Below are positions 1 to 14,336 of a DNA stretch of 64,000 nucleotides, piece after piece; within the stretch, counting starts at the first letter, position 1; every line of letters starts with the position of its first letter. The stretch spans positions 868,001-932,000 of the forward strand of contig OZ242174.1 of assembly GCA_965205685.1 (NCBI GenBank), in the 5' to 3' direction. The position numbers and the translations under genes are program-made. The stretch comes from WTFY01 sp965205685. Lineage in GTDB: Bacteria; Pseudomonadota; Gammaproteobacteria; UBA4575. A model generated the notes under the pieces. It saw nothing but the letters and a program-made list of their open reading frames with translations. It had not been told where the DNA came from and did not search any database.

Positions 1-3535
<3,535 letters not shown>

Positions 3536-3554
3536 CTAGGGTACGAGGAAGATT

Positions 3555-6500
3555 ATGAGAGACTTGATAAGCTTGCTGAGAAACCAGGGTGAAGTAGTCG
3601 ATTTCGATGCCATCCGCATCGGTCTGGCCTCCCCTGACATGATCCGTTCCTGGTCGTACGGCGAGGTCAAAAAGCCCGAGACCATCAACTACCGTACCTT
3701 CAAGCCGGAACGCGACGGGCTGTTCTGTGCCAAGATTTTCGGGCCGATCAAGGACTATGAGTGCCTGTGCGGCAAGTACAAGCGTCTCAAGCACCGTGGG
3801 GTGGTCTGCGAGAAGTGCGGCGTCGAGGTCACGCTGACCAAGGTGCGCCGTGAGCGCATGGGCCACATCGAGCTGGCCAGTCCCGTAGCCCACATCTGGT
3901 TTTTGAAATCGCTGCCGTCTCGCATCGGCCTGCTGCTGGACATGACCCTGCGCGATGTCGAGCGCGTACTTTATTTCGAGGCCTTCATCGTCATCGACCC
4001 GGGCATGACCGGGCTTGAGCACAAACAACTTCTTTCCGATGAAGCCTTCCTGGAAGCGATCGAGACCTACGGGGACGAGTTTGATGCGCGCATGGGGGCG
4101 GAAGCCATCTACGAACTGCTCAAGCAGGTGGACCTGGAACAGGAAGTGGCGGATCTTCGCCAGGAAATCACCGAGACCCGTTCGGAGGCGAAACTCAAGC
4201 GCCTGTCCAAGCGCCTGCGCCTGGCCGAGAATTTCATCGAGTCGGGCAACAAGCCCGAATGGATGGTGCTGACGGTCCTGCCGGTGCTGCCACCGGACCT
4301 GCGCCCGCTGGTGCACCTGGATGGCGGTCGCTTTGCCACGTCGGACCTCAACGACCTGTACCGCCGGGCCATCAACCGCAACAACCGCCTGAAACGCCTG
4401 CTCGAGCTGAATGCGCCGGACATCATCGTGCGCAACGAAAAACGCATGCTGCAGGAAGCCGTCGACGCCTTGCTGGACAACGGCCGGCGCGGCCGGGCGA
4501 TCACCGGCACCAACCGGCGCGCGCTGAAGTCCCTGGCGGACATGATCAAGGGCAAGCAGGGCCGGTTCCGGCAGAACCTGCTCGGCAAGCGGGTGGATTA
4601 TTCCGGGCGCTCGGTGATCGTCGTTGGACCCACCCTGAAGCTGCACCAGTGTGGCCTGCCCAAGAAGATGGCATTGGAGCTTTTCAAGCCGTTCATCTTC
4701 AGCAAGCTGCACATGCGCGGCATCGCCCCGACCATCAAGGCCTGCAAGAAGGTGGTCGAGAAGGAAGGTCCCGAGGTCTGGGACATTCTCGAGGAAGTCA
4801 TTCGCGAGCACCCGGTGTTGCTGAACCGCGCACCCACGCTGCACCGCCTGGGCATCCAGGCGTTTGAGCCGATCCTGATCGAAGGCAAGGCCATTCAGCT
4901 GCACCCCTGGTGTGCACCGCGTTCAACGCCGATTTTGACGGCGACCAGATGGCCGTTCACGTGCCATTGTCGGTCGAGGCCCAGCTGGAAAGCCGGGCCC
5001 TGATCATGTCGACCAACAACGTGCTCTCGCCGGCCAACGGCAGCCCGATCATCGTGCCGTCCCAGGACATCGTGCTCGGCCTGTACTACCTGACGCGCGA
5101 AAAGGTGAACGAGCAGGGCGCCGGCATGTTGTTTGCCGATATCGGGGAGGCACAGCGCGCCTATGACAGCGGTGCCGTCAGCCTGCATGCCAAGGTGAAG
5201 ATCCGCGTCAAGGATGTGGTGGAAGGCGAGGACGGCAGCACGGAGACCGTGCGCCGTGTCACGGAAACCACCGTCGGGCGTGCGATTCTCTCCAAGGTGT
5301 TGCCGGAAGGCATGCCCTTTGCACTGGTCAACCGCGACATGGACAAGCGCGCGATCTCATCATTGATCGATGAGTGTTACCGCCGCACCGGTCTCAAGGA
5401 CACCGTGATCCTGGCCGACAAGCTGATGTACACGGGCTTTAATTTTGCTACCCGTGCCGGCATTTCCTTCTGCGCCGATGACATGGTCATCCCGGAAGAG
5501 AAGCAGTCGATCCTTGGTGAAGCGGAGAAGGAGGTCGAGGAAATCGCCTCCCAGTATGCCTCCGGCCTGGTGACCAAGGAAGAACGTTACAACAAGGTCA
5601 TCGATATCTGGTCGCACACCAACGAACAGGTGGCCCAGGCCATGATGAGCCGCCTCGGCAACGAAGAGGTCGAGGATGCCGAAGGCAAGCCGATTTCACA
5701 GAAATCGTTCAACTCCATCTACATGATGGCCGACTCCGGGGCGCGGGGATCCGCCGCCCAGATTCGCCAGCTGGCGGGCATGCGCGGCCTGATGGCCAAG
5801 CCGGACGGCTCGATCATCGAGACCCCCATCACCGCGAACTTCCGCGAGGGCCTGAACGTACTGCAGTACTTCATCTCCACGCACGGTGCGCGCAAGGGAC
5901 TCGCTGACACCGCGCTGAAGACCGCCAACTCCGGGTACCTGACGCGGCGCCTGGTGGACGTGGCCCAGGACCTGGTGGTCACCGAGAATGACTGCGGAAC
6001 GTCCGAGGGCATGGTGATGAAGCCTGTGATCGAGGGTGGCGATGTCGTGCAGACCCTGCAAAGCCGTGTGCTTGGTCGCGTAGTGGCCGCCGATGTGATG
6101 GATGCCAAGGGCAAGAACGTGCTGATCCCGGCAGGCACCCTGCTGGATGAGGGCTGGTGCAAGAAATTCGAGGATCTCGGCGTGGACGAGATCAAGGTGC
6201 GCACCCCGATCAACTGCGAGACCCGCTACGGGGTCTGCTCGAAATGCTATGGTCGGGACCTGGCACGCGGTCACCTGGTCAACATCGGCGAGGCCGTCGG
6301 CGTGATTGCAGCACAGTCCATCGGTGAGCCGGGTACCCAGCTGACGATGCGCACATTCCATATCGGTGGTGCGGCCAACCGTGCAGCATCCACCAGCGGC
6401 ATCACGGTGAAGTCCTCCGGCACGATCAGCATGCCCCACGTGAAGCTGGTGCAGCACAAGGACGGGCACAATGTCGCGGTGTCCAGGTCCGGTGAGCTGA

Positions 6501-7807
6501 GCGTGGTCGATGAACAGGGACGAGAGAAGGAACGCTACAAGATCGGCTACGGGGCATCGATCTCCGTGAACCACGGGGATGCGGTGGAAACCGGGCAGAC
6601 GGTTGCCACCTGGGACCCGCATATCCATCCCATCATCACCGAGGTCGGCGGCAGGATCCAGCTGGTCGATTTCGCCGACGGGGTCACGGTCGATATGTTC
6701 GCGGACAAGGTCACCGGCCTGAGTTCTGCCGTCGTGCTGGACCCGAGAAGCCGTCCTGCGGCAGGCAAGGACCTGCGACCGGCCGTCAACCTGCTGGATG
6801 CCAAGGGCAAGCCGCTGAAGTTCCCGGGCACAGAGAAGCCGGTGCACTACACGCTGCAACCTAGAGCCATCATCAGCCTGGCCGACGGCGACACCGCGGG
6901 CGTCGGCGACATCATCGCGCGGATCCCGCAGGAGTCCTCCAAGACCCGCGACATTACCGGCGGTCTGCCGCGGGTGGCTGACCTGTTCGAGGCGCGCAAG
7001 CCCAAGGAAGCTGCGGTGCTTGCCGAGCAGACCGGCATCGTCTCCTTCGGCAAGGACACCAAGGGCAAGGAGCGTCTGGTGATCACCAACGAAGACGGCG
7101 AATCCAAGGAAGTGCTGATCCCGAAATGGCGGCAGATCAACGTGTTTGAAGGCGAGTACGTGGAGAAGGGCGAGGTCATCGTAGACGGCGAGATGAGCCT
7201 GCACGACATCCTGCGCCTGCTCGGGGTGACCGAGCTTGCCGAGTACCTGGTCAAGGAGATCCAGAACGTCTACCGCCTGCAGGGCGTGGACATCGACGAC
7301 AAGCACATCGAGGTGATTACCCGGCAGATGCTGCGCAAGGCGGAAATCATCGAGCCCGGGGACACCAGTTTCCTGCAGGGCGAACAGGTGGAGAAATCGC
7401 GCGTACTGGAGATGAATGAAAAAATGGAGGCCGATGACAAGGAACCGGCCAAGTTCGAGCCGGTACTGCTGGGCGTGACCAAGGCGTCCCTGGTGACCGA
7501 GTCGTTCATCTCGGCCGCATCCTTCCAGGAAACCACGCGGGTGCTGACCGAAGCCTCGGTGCGTGGCTCAAAGGACATGCTGCGCGGACTGAAGGAAAAC
7601 GTGATCGTCGGCAGGCTGATCCCGGCCGGTACCGGCCTGGCCTACCATGAAGGCCGCAGGCGCGATGCCGTCGCGGACATGGACGCCGGTGAACTGGAAG
7701 AAGGCGAGGTCGCATCCGACGAGCAGGTCGAGGCAGCCCTGGCCGAGGAACTCACCGCTGCGGAGGGAAAAAGCGAGGAAGTCGGGGTCGGATCGGGCGC
7801 CGAATGA
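3555..7807 (+). CDS. rpoC: RNA polymerase beta' subunit, interrupted by a 1-base frameshift
   Basis: Beta' subunit of RNA polymerase, about 1417 residues if repaired (E. coli 1407). The first frame runs from ATG 3555 and holds the N-terminal zinc site (CLCGKYKRL, then CEKCGVEV). It loses frame at about 4907, inside the catalytic region. The second frame resumes at once with FNADFDGDQMAVH, the magnesium-binding active-site motif, and runs to 7807 through the second zinc site (CETRYGVCSKCYG) and the trigger-loop region. The run CCCC at 4904-4907 needs one more C to give the conserved LHPLVCTAFNADFDGD. Everything on both sides is intact, so this is most likely a sequence error in an essential gene. 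Confidence 0.95.
4904..4907 (+). other. Frameshift site in rpoC (one C missing from a C run)
   Basis: In the upstream frame the codons read CAC CCC TGG TGT (H P W C). Adding one C gives CAC CCC CTG GTG TGC (H P L V C), the conserved sequence before the active-site motif. The shift is therefore a single missing base in a homopolymer. Confidence 0.9.
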
Positions 7808-7820
7808 CCGAAAGGCTTGC

Positions 7821-7849
7821 TTGACAGTAAGTCGGATGGTTTCTACAAT
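7821..7849 (+). promoter_or_regulatory. Sigma-70 promoter for the rpsL (str) operon
   Basis: TTGACA at 7821-7826 and TACAAT at 7844-7849 are separated by exactly 17 bp, a 6/6 match for the -35 and 5/6 for the -10. It begins 13 bp after the rpoC stop codon and gives a predicted start near 7856, about 58 nt before the rpsL ATG. It lets the str operon be transcribed independently of rpoBC. Confidence 0.85.
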
Positions 7850-7864
7850 TTCGCGGCTAACACG

Positions 7865-7898
7865 CAGGCCGATGTTTCATCGGCCTGTTGTTTGTTTT
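7865..7898 (+). terminator. Terminator-like hairpin in the rpsL leader (possible attenuator)
   Basis: A perfect 10-bp stem (CAGGCCGATG at 7865-7874 with CATCGGCCTG at 7878-7887) closes a TTT loop and is followed by the T-rich stretch TTGTTTGTTTT (7888-7898). It lies downstream of the rpsL promoter and upstream of the rpsL start, so transcripts from both rpoBC and the local promoter must pass it. An attenuator-like rpsL leader has been proposed for gammaproteobacteria. Attenuation here is inference. Confidence 0.7.
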
Positions 7899-7913
7899 AG
7901 GTAACGAAAATTT

Positions 7914-8288
7914 ATGACTACAATCAATCAACTGGTGCGAAAACCGCGCAAGCGCAAGGTGGAAAAAAGCAATGTCCCCGCGCTTGCCAGCTGTCCGCAA
8001 AAACGCGGCGTGTGCACGCGCGTGTACACGACGACCCCGAAAAAGCCGAATTCGGCCTTGCGCAAGGTGGCCCGCGTACGCCTGACCAACGGGTTCGAAG
8101 TGACCAGTTATATCGGTGGCGAAGGCCACAACCTGCAGGAGCACTCGGTGGTGCTCATCCGCGGCGGTCGTGTCAAGGACCTGCCCGGCGTGCGCTACCA
8201 CACCGTTCGCGGCAGCCTCGACACCCAGGGTGTGCAGGACCGCATGCAGGCGCGCTCGAAATACGGCGCCAAGAAACCCAAGTCGTAA
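7914..8288 (+). CDS. rpsL: Ribosomal protein S12 (uS12)
   Basis: S12 sits at the 30S decoding centre. The 124-residue product has the family length and the conserved PKKPNSALRKVARV segment, with lysine at the position where streptomycin-resistance mutations arise, so it looks drug-sensitive. The central CTRVYT and C-terminal KYGAKKPKS are also typical. It is the first gene of rpsL-rpsG-fusA-tuf and has its own promoter and hairpin leader in the 106-bp gap after rpoC. Confidence 0.98.
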   Translation: MTTINQLVRKPRKRKVEKSNVPALASCPQKRGVCTRVYTTTPKKPNSALRKVARVRLTNGFEVTSYIGGEGHNLQEHSVVLIRGGRVKDLPGVRYHTVRGSLDTQGVQDRMQARSKYGAKKPKS

Positions 8289-8316
8289 CCCCATCGTTTA
8301 CTGAAGCAGTCTAGCC

Positions 8317-8787
8317 ATGTCACGCAGAAGAGAAATTCCCCGGCGCAAGATCCTGGACGATCCCAAATACGGGGACCAGCTGGTGGCCAAGTTCGTCAAC
8401 ATGCTGATGAAAAACGGCAAGAAGTCCGTGGCCGAGAAAATTCTCTACCAGGCGTTTGACAACGTTCAGCGCAAGAGCGGGCAGGAAGGCATCAACATCT
8501 TCAAGAAGGCGATCGAGAATGTACGCCCGTTCGTCGAGGTCAAGTCGCGGCGCGTGGGCGGTGCGACCTACCAGGTCCCGGTGGAAGTGCGCCCGGTGCG
8601 ACAGACCACCCTGGCCATGCGCTGGATCGTCGATGCAGCGAAAAAACGTGGCGAGAAATCCATGATCAACAAGCTTGCGGGCGAGTTGATGGATGCCTCT
8701 TCACAAAAAGGCGCGGCCATCAAGAAACGTGAAGACACGCTTCGCATGGCTGAGGCCAACAAGGCATTCTCGCACTACCGCTGGTAG
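8317..8787 (+). CDS. rpsG: Ribosomal protein S7 (uS7)
   Basis: S7 is a primary assembly protein of the 30S head and lies at the E-site side of the mRNA channel. The 156-residue product begins MSRRREIPRRKI and contains the family segments VGGATYQVPVEVRP and MRWIVDAAKKR, ending FSHYRW. It starts 28 bp after rpsL. In E. coli S7 is the translational regulator of this operon through the rpsL-rpsG gap; the gap here is shorter, and I cannot identify the target structure. Confidence 0.98.
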   Translation: MSRRREIPRRKILDDPKYGDQLVAKFVNMLMKNGKKSVAEKILYQAFDNVQRKSGQEGINIFKKAIENVRPFVEVKSRRVGGATYQVPVEVRPVRQTTLAMRWIVDAAKKRGEKSMINKLAGELMDASSQKGAAIKKREDTLRMAEANKAFSHYRW

Positions 8788-8811
8788 TGCGCAGCTTCAG
8801 GAATCTTAATC

Positions 8812-10911
<2,100 letters not shown>

Positions 10912-10953
10912 GCCGCGGCATTGTCATTAAGATACTTCAAGAGGTAGAGAAAG

Positions 10954-12144
10954 ATGTCCAAAGAGAAGTTCGAACGTACTAAACCGCATGTGAACGTCGG
11001 TACGATTGGTCACGTAGACCACGGCAAGACGACGTTGACAGCGGCCATGACCAAGGTGATGGGTGAGACCCATGGTGGCGAGTACAGGACCTACGACCAG
11101 ATTGACAATGCGCCGGAGGAACGTGAGCGCGGTATCACCATTGCCACGGCCCACGTCGAGTATGAGAGCGTAAACCGCCACTACGCCCACGTGGACTGCC
11201 CGGGCCATGCCGACTATGTAAAGAACATGATCACAGGTGCAGCACAGATGGACGGTGCCATCCTCGTCGTCAGTGCCGCAGACGGTCCCATGCCCCAGAC
11301 CCGTGAGCACATCCTGCTGGCACGCCAGGTGGGTGTGCCTTACATCATGGTGTACATGAACAAGGCGGACCAGGTGGATGATCCTGAACTGCTCGAACTG
11401 GTTGAGATGGAAGTCCGCGACCTGCTGTCGACCTATGAATTCCCGGGAGACGATACCCCGATCATCACGGGCTCGGCCCTGAAGGCCCTGGAGGGGGATA
11501 CCTCGGACATCGGCATTCCTTCCATCGTCAAGCTGGTAGAAGAAATGGATGCCTTCGTCCCCGAGCCCGAGCGGGCCATTGACGGCGACTTCATCATGCC
11601 GGTGGAGGACGTCTTCTCGATCTCCGGACGGGGCACCGTGGTTACCGGACGCGTGGAACGCGGTATCGTCAAGGTCGGCGATGAGATTGAGATCGTCGGC
11701 ATACGCGACACCTCCACGACGACGTGTACGGGTGTGGAAATGTTCCGCAAGCTGCTGGACCAGGGTCAGGCAGGCGACAACGTCGGCGTGCTGCTGCGTG
11801 GCACCAAGCGCGACGAGGTCGAGCGTGGGCAAGTGTTGTGCAAACCCGGCAGCATTACCCCGCACACGAAGTTCGAGGCCGAGGTCTACATCCTCAGCAA
11901 GGAGGAAGGTGGACGGCATACCCCGTTCTTCAACGGCTATAGGCCGCAGTTCTACTTCCGTACCACGGACGTCACCGGTGCGGTTGATCTCCCGAGCGGC
12001 ACCGAGATGGTGATGCCGGGCGACAACGTGCAGATGGTGGTCTCGCTGATCGCCCCGATTGCGATGGAAAAGGGACTGCGTTTCGCCATCCGTGAAGGCG
12101 GTCGCACGGTCGGGGCCGGAAAAGTCTCGAAGATCATCGAGTAA
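10954..12144 (+). CDS. tuf: Elongation factor Tu
   Basis: GTPase that delivers aminoacyl-tRNA to the ribosome, 396 residues. G1 is GHVDHGKTT near residue 19, switch I is ERERGITIATAHVEY, G3 is DCPGHADYVKNM, and G4 is NKADQVDD (NKAD where E. coli has NKCD). It ends VGAGKVSKIIE. Its place as the last gene of the str operon corresponds to tufA of E. coli. Many gammaproteobacteria carry a second copy upstream of rpoB, outside this window. Confidence 0.98.
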   Translation: MSKEKFERTKPHVNVGTIGHVDHGKTTLTAAMTKVMGETHGGEYRTYDQIDNAPEERERGITIATAHVEYESVNRHYAHVDCPGHADYVKNMITGAAQMDGAILVVSAADGPMPQTREHILLARQVGVPYIMVYMNKADQVDDPELLELVEMEVRDLLSTYEFPGDDTPIITGSALKALEGDTSDIGIPSIVKLVEEMDAFVPEPERAIDGDFIMPVEDVFSISGRGTVVTGRVERGIVKVGDEIEIVGIRDTSTTTCTGVEMFRKLLDQGQAGDNVGVLLRGTKRDEVERGQVLCKPGSITPHTKFEAEVYILSKEEGGRHTPFFNGYRPQFYFRTTDVTGAVDLPSGTEMVMPGDNVQMVVSLIAPIAMEKGLRFAIREGGRTVGAGKVSKIIE

Positions 12145-12169
12145 TACGAACACACAAGCAGACTGAACG

Positions 12170-12484
12170 ATGGCCGCAGGACAGACAATCCGGATTCGCC
12201 TGAAAGCGTTTGATCATCGCCTGATCGACCGCTCCGCGAGCGAAATCGTGGAGACGGCCAAGCGCACGGGTGCCCGGGTGAAAGGCCCGATCCCGCTGCC
12301 CACCAAAAAAGAGCGCTTTACCGTGCTGATCTCACCGCACGTGGACAAGAATGCCCGCGACCAGTACGAGATTCGCACCCACAAGCGGATCATGGATATC
12401 GTCGACCCGACGGATAAGACCGTGGATGCGCTCATGAAGCTGGACCTGGCAGCCGGGGTGGATGTCCAGATCAAGTTGAACTAG
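12170..12484 (+). CDS. rpsJ: Ribosomal protein S10 (uS10)
   Basis: S10 is a 30S head protein that also works with NusB in transcription antitermination. The 104-residue product has the family segments IRIRLKAFDHRLID, RTGARVKGPIPLPTK and the C-terminal GVDVQIKLN. It follows tuf by only 25 bp, so it is probably read from the str operon here, and a 220-bp gap separates it from rplC. That is the reverse of E. coli, where the S10 operon leader precedes rpsJ. Confidence 0.98.
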   Translation: MAAGQTIRIRLKAFDHRLIDRSASEIVETAKRTGARVKGPIPLPTKKERFTVLISPHVDKNARDQYEIRTHKRIMDIVDPTDKTVDALMKLDLAAGVDVQIKLN

Positions 12485-12594
12485 AAGATCCAGGCCTTGG
12501 CGAAGCGGGTTTTGAGGCAAGGTTCTGGAGGAGTTTAGACCGAAATTATGGCAACAGACAGGTGAAGAAAGTGGTTTCTTAAGACCCTGATATT

Positions 12595-12603
12595 TGGGAT
12601 AAT
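12595..12603 (+). promoter_or_regulatory. Candidate extended -10 promoter before rplC
   Basis: TGG followed by GATAAT (12598-12603) fits an extended -10 element (TGN plus a 5/6 match to TATAAT). No good -35 is present at 16-18 bp. The predicted transcription start falls near 12610, only a few bases before the long hairpin at 12614, so the transcript would begin with that structure. Confidence 0.45.
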
Positions 12604-12613
12604 AGTTGATTAC

Positions 12614-12651
12614 CTGCGACCCGGCCTGGGGAGACCCATGCCGGGTCGCAG
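12614..12651 (+). promoter_or_regulatory. Long GNRA-capped hairpin in the rpsJ-rplC gap
   Basis: A perfect 12-bp stem (CTGCGACCCGGC at 12614-12625 with its complement at 12640-12651) continues, after a C/T mismatch, into TGGG/CCCA capped by the tetraloop GAGA. No U-tract follows, so it is not an intrinsic terminator. It ends 53 nt before the rplC ATG. In E. coli, L4 binds a leader ahead of rpsJ; a similar role for this hairpin is inference. Confidence 0.6.
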
Positions 12652-12704
12652 TTATCCGGTCAAGTGAAATTCTTGTAACCCCTGAACGGTACGAAAGGAC
12701 AAAA

Positions 12705-13409
12705 ATGTCTCTGGGATTGGTAGGAAAAAAAGTGGGTATGACGCGGGTCTTCACCGAGGCCGGTGAGTCCGTGCCCGTGACTGTCTTGCACGTGCCCGGC
12801 AACCGCATCACCCGGGTGCGCCGTCAGGAGGACGATGGCTATGATGCCGTGCAGGTCACCTACGGAGAGATCAAGCCTTCACGCATCAACAAGCCGATGG
12901 CGGGCCATTTTTCAAAAGCAGGGGTTCGCGCAGGAAGAGGATTGCGGGAATTCCGCCCGGCCAAGGAGCAGCTCGAGACCCTGCAGGTGGGATCGGAACT
13001 GGGCGTGGGACTGTTTTCCGTGGGCCAGAAGGTGGCCGTATCGGGCGTCTCGAAGGGCAAGGGCTTTGCAGGATCGGTCAAGCGCCACAACTTTCGCATG
13101 CAGGATGCCACGCACGGAAATTCGCTTTCACACCGCGCACTGGGTTCTACCGGGCAGTGCCAGGATCCCGGGCACGTTTTCAAGGGCAAGAAAATGGCGG
13201 GCCAGATGGGTAACGTCCGCGTGACCACGAAAAACCTGAAGGTCGTACAGATCGATGAGGGCAGGGACCTGCTCCTGATCAAGGGTGCGGTTCCCGGGGC
13301 ACCGGGCGGCGACGTGATGATACGCCCCGTGCATGCCGGTGAGATCAACCTGCCGGCACAGGATGACGCGGCAGAAGATGCACCGGCCGCGGATGCGAAA
13401 GACGCCTGA
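12705..13409 (+). CDS. rplC: Ribosomal protein L3 (uL3) with acidic tail
   Basis: Early-assembling 50S protein near the peptidyl transferase centre. I chose ATG 12705 (MSLGLVGKKVGMTR), the conserved N-terminus behind an AAAGGA ribosome site; an in-frame upstream extension to 12606 is not family-like. The product has 234 residues against about 209 in E. coli. The core (HGNSLSHRALGSTGQCQDPGH, glutamine being the residue methylated in E. coli) is intact. The excess is a C-terminal tail rich in Asp, Glu and Ala after the GEINLPAQ segment. It is the first gene of the long rplC-to-rpmJ run. Confidence 0.97.
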   Translation: MSLGLVGKKVGMTRVFTEAGESVPVTVLHVPGNRITRVRRQEDDGYDAVQVTYGEIKPSRINKPMAGHFSKAGVRAGRGLREFRPAKEQLETLQVGSELGVGLFSVGQKVAVSGVSKGKGFAGSVKRHNFRMQDATHGNSLSHRALGSTGQCQDPGHVFKGKKMAGQMGNVRVTTKNLKVVQIDEGRDLLLIKGAVPGAPGGDVMIRPVHAGEINLPAQDDAAEDAPAADAKDA

Positions 13410-13422
13410 GGATTGAGCCGGT

Positions 13423-14028
13423 ATGAAACTCGCCATCGCCAATACGAAGTCCTCAGTCACGGTATCGGATGAGATTTTCGCGCGCAGTTTCAACGAACCC
13501 CTGGTCCACCAGGCCGTAACGGCGTACCTGGCAGGCGCCAGGAGCGGTACCAAGGCGAACAAGAGCCGCAGCGATGTTCAAGGCGGCGGCGCCAAGCCCT
13601 GGAGACAAAAGGGCACCGGGCGGGCACGGGCGGGGACCTCCAACAGTCCACTGTGGCGCTCGGGCGGAGTCACCTTTGCTGCCAGGCCGCGCAACTACAG
13701 CCAGAAGCTCAACAAGAAAATGGTACGCGCAGCCTATGCCAGCATGTTCTCGGAACTGATCCGCCAGGAATGCCTGCATGTCATCAAGGACTTTACCGTC
13801 ACCGAACCCAAGACCAAACAAGCCCTCGCCCAACTTCAAAAACTCAACCTCACCTCCGCACTGATCATCACCGAAAAAGCCGACAAGAACCTGTACCTCT
13901 CCGTGCGCAACCTGCCCCATGTCGAGGTCGTGGAAGTGGGCGGCATCGACCCGGTCAGCCTGTTCAGGCACAAGCACGTGGTGGTCACCAAGGATGCGCT
14001 GCAGGCGATCGAAGGGTGGCTGCAATGA
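13423..14028 (+). CDS. rplD: Ribosomal protein L4 (uL4)
   Basis: L4 lines the peptide exit tunnel and, in E. coli, represses the S10 operon by binding its leader. The 201-residue product has the tunnel-loop segment GGGAKPWRQKGTGRARAG and the conserved WRSGGVTFA and PRNYSQKLNKKM. It begins 13 bp after rplC and overlaps rplW by four bases (ATGA), suggesting coupled translation. If the hairpin before rplC is a leader, L4 is the obvious candidate ligand. Confidence 0.98.
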   Translation: MKLAIANTKSSVTVSDEIFARSFNEPLVHQAVTAYLAGARSGTKANKSRSDVQGGGAKPWRQKGTGRARAGTSNSPLWRSGGVTFAARPRNYSQKLNKKMVRAAYASMFSELIRQECLHVIKDFTVTEPKTKQALAQLQKLNLTSALIITEKADKNLYLSVRNLPHVEVVEVGGIDPVSLFRHKHVVVTKDALQAIEGWLQ

Positions 14029-14321
14029 ACGAGGAGCGCCTGATGACCGTACTGCTGGCCCCGCATGTCTCGGAGAAAACGGCAACCGGTGCGGACAAGA
14101 ACAACAAGCACGTATTCCGGGTCACCCGGGGTGCGAAAAAAAGTGAGATCAAGCAGGCGGTGGAAAAGCTGTTCGATGTGAAAGTGGCCGAGGTCAACAC
14201 CATCAACATGCAGGGCAAGCGCAAGATGTTCAACCGCCGGCCCGGCAAGCGACCGGACTGGAAGAAGGCCATCGTTACCCTGGAACCCGACAACGATATT
14301 GATTTCGGCGGATTCAGCTAA
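14025..14321 (+). CDS. rplW: Ribosomal protein L23 (uL23)
   Basis: L23 forms the docking site at the tunnel exit for trigger factor and SRP. ATG 14025 gives 98 residues beginning MNEERLMTVLLAPHVSEKT, which matches the family start; the open frame extends further upstream, but only inside rplD. VFRVTRGAKKSEIKQAVEKLF and the C-terminal KKAIVTLEPD are typical. The start overlaps the rplD stop as ATGA. rplB follows after 15 bp. Confidence 0.97.
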   Translation: MNEERLMTVLLAPHVSEKTATGADKNNKHVFRVTRGAKKSEIKQAVEKLFDVKVAEVNTINMQGKRKMFNRRPGKRPDWKKAIVTLEPDNDIDFGGFS

Positions 14322-14336
14322 CGGTTAGATGTTGTC

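Noticed and set aside
4904..4910. Programmed frameshift in rpoC
   Set aside because: No slippery heptamer with a following structure was recognised, beta' is not known to use recoding, and a second C-run deletion in nadD points to sequence error.
5696..7306. Long minus-strand open frame (536 codons) inside rpoC
   Set aside because: It is a shadow of rpoC codon usage in GC-rich DNA; no family features and fully antisense to a conserved gene.
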